From the NCBI GenBank assembly GCA_011524845.1, contig WTJL01000149.1, positions 1 through 15,542 of the forward strand: a DNA stretch of 15,542 bases. The letters run 5' to 3'. The stretch comes from Flavobacteriales bacterium (GTDB lineage: Bacteria; Bacteroidota; Bacteroidia; Flavobacteriales_D; Sanyastnellaceae). Both the position numbers and the translations under genes were made by a program. Positions 13,447 through 15,542 of this stretch are shown here, piece by piece (position 1 is the first letter of the stretch; every line of letters starts with the position of its first letter). The notes below the pieces were generated by a model. The model had not been told where the DNA came from. It was given only the letters and a program-made list of their open reading frames with translations, and did not search any database.

Positions 13447-14426
13447 TCCGGTTTTGGCAACGTCTGACTCGGGCCACCCAACAGGGCCCCGATACGGACA
13501 TTCGCACGTTGGTGCGCCGTGAGTTTGGCCTGCGGGTCGGACAGCGACGCGCCTACGACGAGGCGCTGACCCATTCGTCCATGCTGGACGGGGACAAGAC
13601 CGGTTTGAAGAGCAACGAGCGTCTTGAATTTTTGGGCGATGTCGTGCTGGACATGACCATGGCCAACTACCTCTACCGCGCGTTTCCAGACGCGCAAGAG
13701 GGCGAGCTGACCAAGAGAAAGAGCCGCATTGTGAACCGCAAGAACTTGAACTTGCTGGGCAAGAACATGGGGCTGCATCACTTGATCCAGGCCAAAATGC
13801 GGCGGGAAGACATCCACGATTCCATGGTGGGCAACGCCTTGGAGGCGTTGATCGGGGCGATCTACCTCGACCACGGTTTCAAGAAAACCCAGCGTGCAGT
13901 GTTGCTCATGCTCAAGCACTATGGCTTGGACGAGCAGGTCAACGAGACGCACGACTTCAAGAGTCAGCTGCACCAATGGGCGACCAAGCGCAAGAAGAAA
14001 TTGGCGTTTGAGGTGCTCAAGGACGACGACTCTGCCGGCGAGGAGCGCTACGAGATCGCCGCCAAGGTGAACGGAGAGGTTTACGGCATTGGCATTGGAC
14101 GGTCGAAAAAGTTGGCCGAACAAGAAGCCGCCCGTCGCGCCTGGAAGAAGGTGTACGACCGCCGCACAGCCTCCGGCGGGGGCAACAAGCGCGCGAACGC
14201 GGACAAGCCTCAAGAATCCTCGGGCGAAGGCCGCAGGTCCCGTGGCAGCGGATCCTCACGCCGCCGCCGTCCCTCCAAGCCCAAGGCGTCTACCTCGTCA
14301 AGGGCTGCGTCTACGTCCGACAAGGCTGCACCGAAGGAAGGAAGCAAGCCGAGGTCCGGACGCTCGCGTTCACGACGCTCAGGCGGAAACAAGTCTTCCG
14401 ACGCCACCAACTCGACCAAGGCCTGA
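13443..14426 (+). CDS. rnc: Ribonuclease III with a long Arg/Ser/Lys-rich C-terminal tail
   Basis: A 327-residue double-strand-specific endoribonuclease that matures rRNA and cleaves structured mRNAs. The signature NERLEFLGDVVLD starts at 58, with metal/catalytic residues E59, E62 and D66. The second acidic cluster reads GNALEALIGAIYLD: E134 is kept, and N131 sits where E. coli has D114, a form I recall from Bacteroidota homologues. The double-stranded RNA-binding domain spans about 170-238, with DFKSQLHQW and SKKLAEQEAARRAWKKV. Residues 241-327 form an extra low-complexity tail with 21 Ser, 15 Arg and 9 Lys in 87 residues, making the protein about 80 residues longer than usual. The tail is in frame and ends 3 nt before the next gene, so it does not look like a sequencing error. 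Confidence 0.95.
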   Translation: MIRFWQRLTRATQQGPDTDIRTLVRREFGLRVGQRRAYDEALTHSSMLDGDKTGLKSNERLEFLGDVVLDMTMANYLYRAFPDAQEGELTKRKSRIVNRKNLNLLGKNMGLHHLIQAKMRREDIHDSMVGNALEALIGAIYLDHGFKKTQRAVLLMLKHYGLDEQVNETHDFKSQLHQWATKRKKKLAFEVLKDDDSAGEERYEIAAKVNGEVYGIGIGRSKKLAEQEAARRAWKKVYDRRTASGGGNKRANADKPQESSGEGRRSRGSGSSRRRRPSKPKASTSSRAASTSDKAAPKEGSKPRSGRSRSRRSGGNKSSDATNSTKA

Positions 14427-14429
14427 CCC

Positions 14430-14843
14430 ATGCAGCACACGCTGGAATGGGACTACACGCCAGATTACGAGCTTCTCGGCCTGAGTGCTGCGGTGGGATG
14501 CCACCGGTTGGCGTGGTCGATGAACCGGGCGTTTGGATGGGCCCTGCAGTGCGACCAGGACGTCGTGGTCAGTCAAGGCAAAAAGGAAGACACGGTTCAC
14601 CCCTCCATGCGGTTTGTCGATGAAGAGGCCGGGGTCTCCATCACCCTCGTGTTGAACCGCGTCCCAGAGGGCATGCTGGCCAAGGGAGCGTCAGGATTGG
14701 ACTACTTGGTCATGGTCAACCACCATGAGATGGCGGCACACGAAGTCATCGCCACCCTCCGAAGCTTGCCGGAAGTCGCGTTTGTGACCGTCTTGGACCC
14801 TGAAGAATGCGGTGCAATGGAACCGCTGACGGTGTTCGATTGA
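14430..14843 (+). CDS. IPExxxVDY-family-like protein, function unknown
   Basis: A 137-residue protein with no signal peptide or membrane segment. In many Bacteroidota a small protein of the IPExxxVDY family sits between rnc and pyk, and this gene has that position. The N-terminal part (YELLGLSAAVGCHRLAWSMNRAFGWAL, residues 13-39 with a few polar breaks) fits the family's opening helix. LPEVAFVTV at 113-121 lines up with the name-giving motif, with I to L, and the D and Y replaced by T and V. I therefore call it a diverged family member. The function of the family is unknown to me. The start lies 3 nt after the rnc stop, so it belongs to the acpP-fabF-rnc transcript, and a hairpin follows its stop. 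Confidence 0.8.
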   Translation: MQHTLEWDYTPDYELLGLSAAVGCHRLAWSMNRAFGWALQCDQDVVVSQGKKEDTVHPSMRFVDEEAGVSITLVLNRVPEGMLAKGASGLDYLVMVNHHEMAAHEVIATLRSLPEVAFVTVLDPEECGAMEPLTVFD

Positions 14844-14844
14844 T

Positions 14845-14874
14845 GGTTTTGCGTGCATTTCATGCCTCAAAACC
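14845..14874 (+). terminator. Hairpin ending the acpP-fabF-rnc operon
   Basis: GGTTTTG (14845-14851) pairs perfectly with CAAAACC (14868-14874). Inside, GCAT (14855-14858) pairs with ATGC (14862-14865) around a TTC loop. It begins one base after the stop of the preceding gene and directly precedes the pyk promoter elements. There is no T-run after it, so terminator function is probable rather than certain. Confidence 0.45.
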
Positions 14875-14904
14875 TTGCAGGAACGGGTTCTCCGCCCATT
14901 TTTG
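14875..14904 (+). promoter_or_regulatory. pyk promoter (-33 TTG and -7 CATTTTTG)
   Basis: TTG at 14875-14877 and CATTTTTG at 14897-14904 are separated by 19 nt, the spacing expected for Bacteroidota promoters; the -7 box has one mismatch to TAnnTTTG. The predicted leader is about 40 nt. It is the only promoter in the window where both elements are convincing. Confidence 0.5.
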
Positions 14905-14949
14905 CAGCCGGAAGGAAACGCCCTTCCACAACCTTACGCGCCGCACCTT

Positions 14950-15542
14950 ATGACGCAACAACAACCGGTTACCAAAAGCACCAAAATCGTGGCCACCCTT
15001 GGCCCAGCGTCTTCTTCGGAAGATGTCCTGACACAATTGATTTTGGAGGGTCTGAATGTGGCCCGCATCAATTTTTCCCACGGCGCCCATGAGGTCCATG
15101 GGGAAACCATCGACACCGTTCGTCGCATCGACGGCGAGCTCGGCACGTACACGGCGGTGTTGGCGGATTTGCAGGGGCCCAAATTGCGTGTGGGCGAAAT
15201 CGCCGGCGGCGAGATGGCCCTCGTCGAGGGGGAGACATTGACGGTGCGTGTGGGCACCGGTGAAGGGAAGGACGGCGTGGTGTACACCGACTACGAGGCG
15301 TTCGCAGCAGACGTCCAGCCTGGCGAGCGCGTGCTCCTGGACGACGGCAAGCTCGCGTTGCGCGTGAAGTCCACCAACGGCAAAGATGAAGTGGTGTGCG
15401 ACATCATCCACGGCGGTCCGTTGCGTCCGCGGAAGGGCTTGAACCTGCCGGAGACGGAGGTGTCGTTGCCGTGCATCACCCCCAAGGATGCAGAGGATTT
15501 GGCCTTCGCGCTGAAAAAGGAGGTGGACTGGATCGGGTTGTC
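14950..15542 (+). CDS. pyk: Pyruvate kinase, C-terminus cut off by the window edge
   Basis: The first 197 residues of the cytoplasmic enzyme that makes pyruvate and ATP from phosphoenolpyruvate and ADP. The N-terminus TKIVATLGPASS (11-22) is followed by RINFSHG (39-45), which contributes R39, N41 and S43 to the active site, and by DLQGPKLRVG (73-82). The B domain covers about 83-175 and includes LLDDGKLALRV and RPRKGLNLP. K78 lies at the position where potassium-dependent enzymes carry Glu (E117 in rabbit muscle), which predicts activity without K+. The barrel catalytic Lys region and the C-terminal domain lie beyond the window. The ATG at 14950 gives a standard start. It has its own promoter-like elements and follows a hairpin, so it appears independent of the upstream operon. 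Confidence 0.95.
   Translation, partial: MTQQQPVTKSTKIVATLGPASSSEDVLTQLILEGLNVARINFSHGAHEVHGETIDTVRRIDGELGTYTAVLADLQGPKLRVGEIAGGEMALVEGETLTVRVGTGEGKDGVVYTDYEAFAADVQPGERVLLDDGKLALRVKSTNGKDEVVCDIIHGGPLRPRKGLNLPETEVSLPCITPKDAEDLAFALKKEVDWIGL

Noticed and set aside
13320..14213. 297-codon minus-strand frame opposite fabF and rnc
   Set aside because: Antisense shadow of two conserved genes.

Overview
The window looks like the chromosome of a member of the Bacteroidota, probably a Flavobacteriales/Cryomorphaceae-like lineage with unusually high GC (roughly 60% by eye). The evidence is: gene order acpP-fabF-rnc-(IPExxxVDY-type protein)-pyk; the short LeuS-type N-terminus and the DLQGPKLR form of pyruvate kinase; a five-repeat DUF349 protein; TAnnTTTG-like -7 promoter boxes instead of TATAAT; and almost no Shine-Dalgarno sequences. 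Species assignment is inference. All genes look chromosomal and housekeeping. I see no IS, phage, tRNA, rRNA, CRISPR or plasmid feature, and no non-coding stretch longer than about 110 bases.

Layout. (1) 1-2695 minus: leuS, C-terminus cut by the window edge. It diverges from a NodB-type polysaccharide deacetylase (2735-3391 plus). (2) 3410-5113 minus: a coiled-coil DUF349-repeat protein, diverging from recX (5176-5697 plus). (3) 5741-8313 plus: prfB (RF2, no programmed frameshift), then fumC. (4) 8321-9566 minus: manC behind a tiny lipoprotein gene with a CxxC motif, diverging from mlaE. (5) 9597-11806 plus: mlaE, mlaF and a nitroreductase closely resembling iodotyrosine deiodinase, packed as one operon. 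(6) 11918-14843 plus: acpP, fabF, rnc (with an 87-residue Arg/Ser/Lys-rich tail) and an IPExxxVDY-like protein, packed as one operon. (7) 14950-15542 plus: pyk, truncated by the window edge.

How it fits together. The genes cover translation (leuS, prfB), RNA processing (rnc), fatty-acid synthesis (acpP, fabF), envelope lipid transport and sugar-nucleotide supply (mlaEF, manC, lipoprotein, deacetylase), central carbon metabolism (fumC, pyk) and recombination control (recX). The most interesting layer is regulatory. At several starts (leuS, recX, prfB, the lipoprotein gene, mlaE) a -7-like box lies only 4-5 nt before the start codon, which predicts leaderless mRNAs. Two divergent promoter pairs are built as near-palindromes with abutting or overlapping -7 boxes. 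Of the 14 stop codons visible, 12 are TGA, 2 TAA and none TAG, alongside a frameshift-free RF2 gene. The most interesting protein is the deiodinase-like flavoenzyme coupled to the Mla transporter genes. I did not see a wholly novel multi-gene system.
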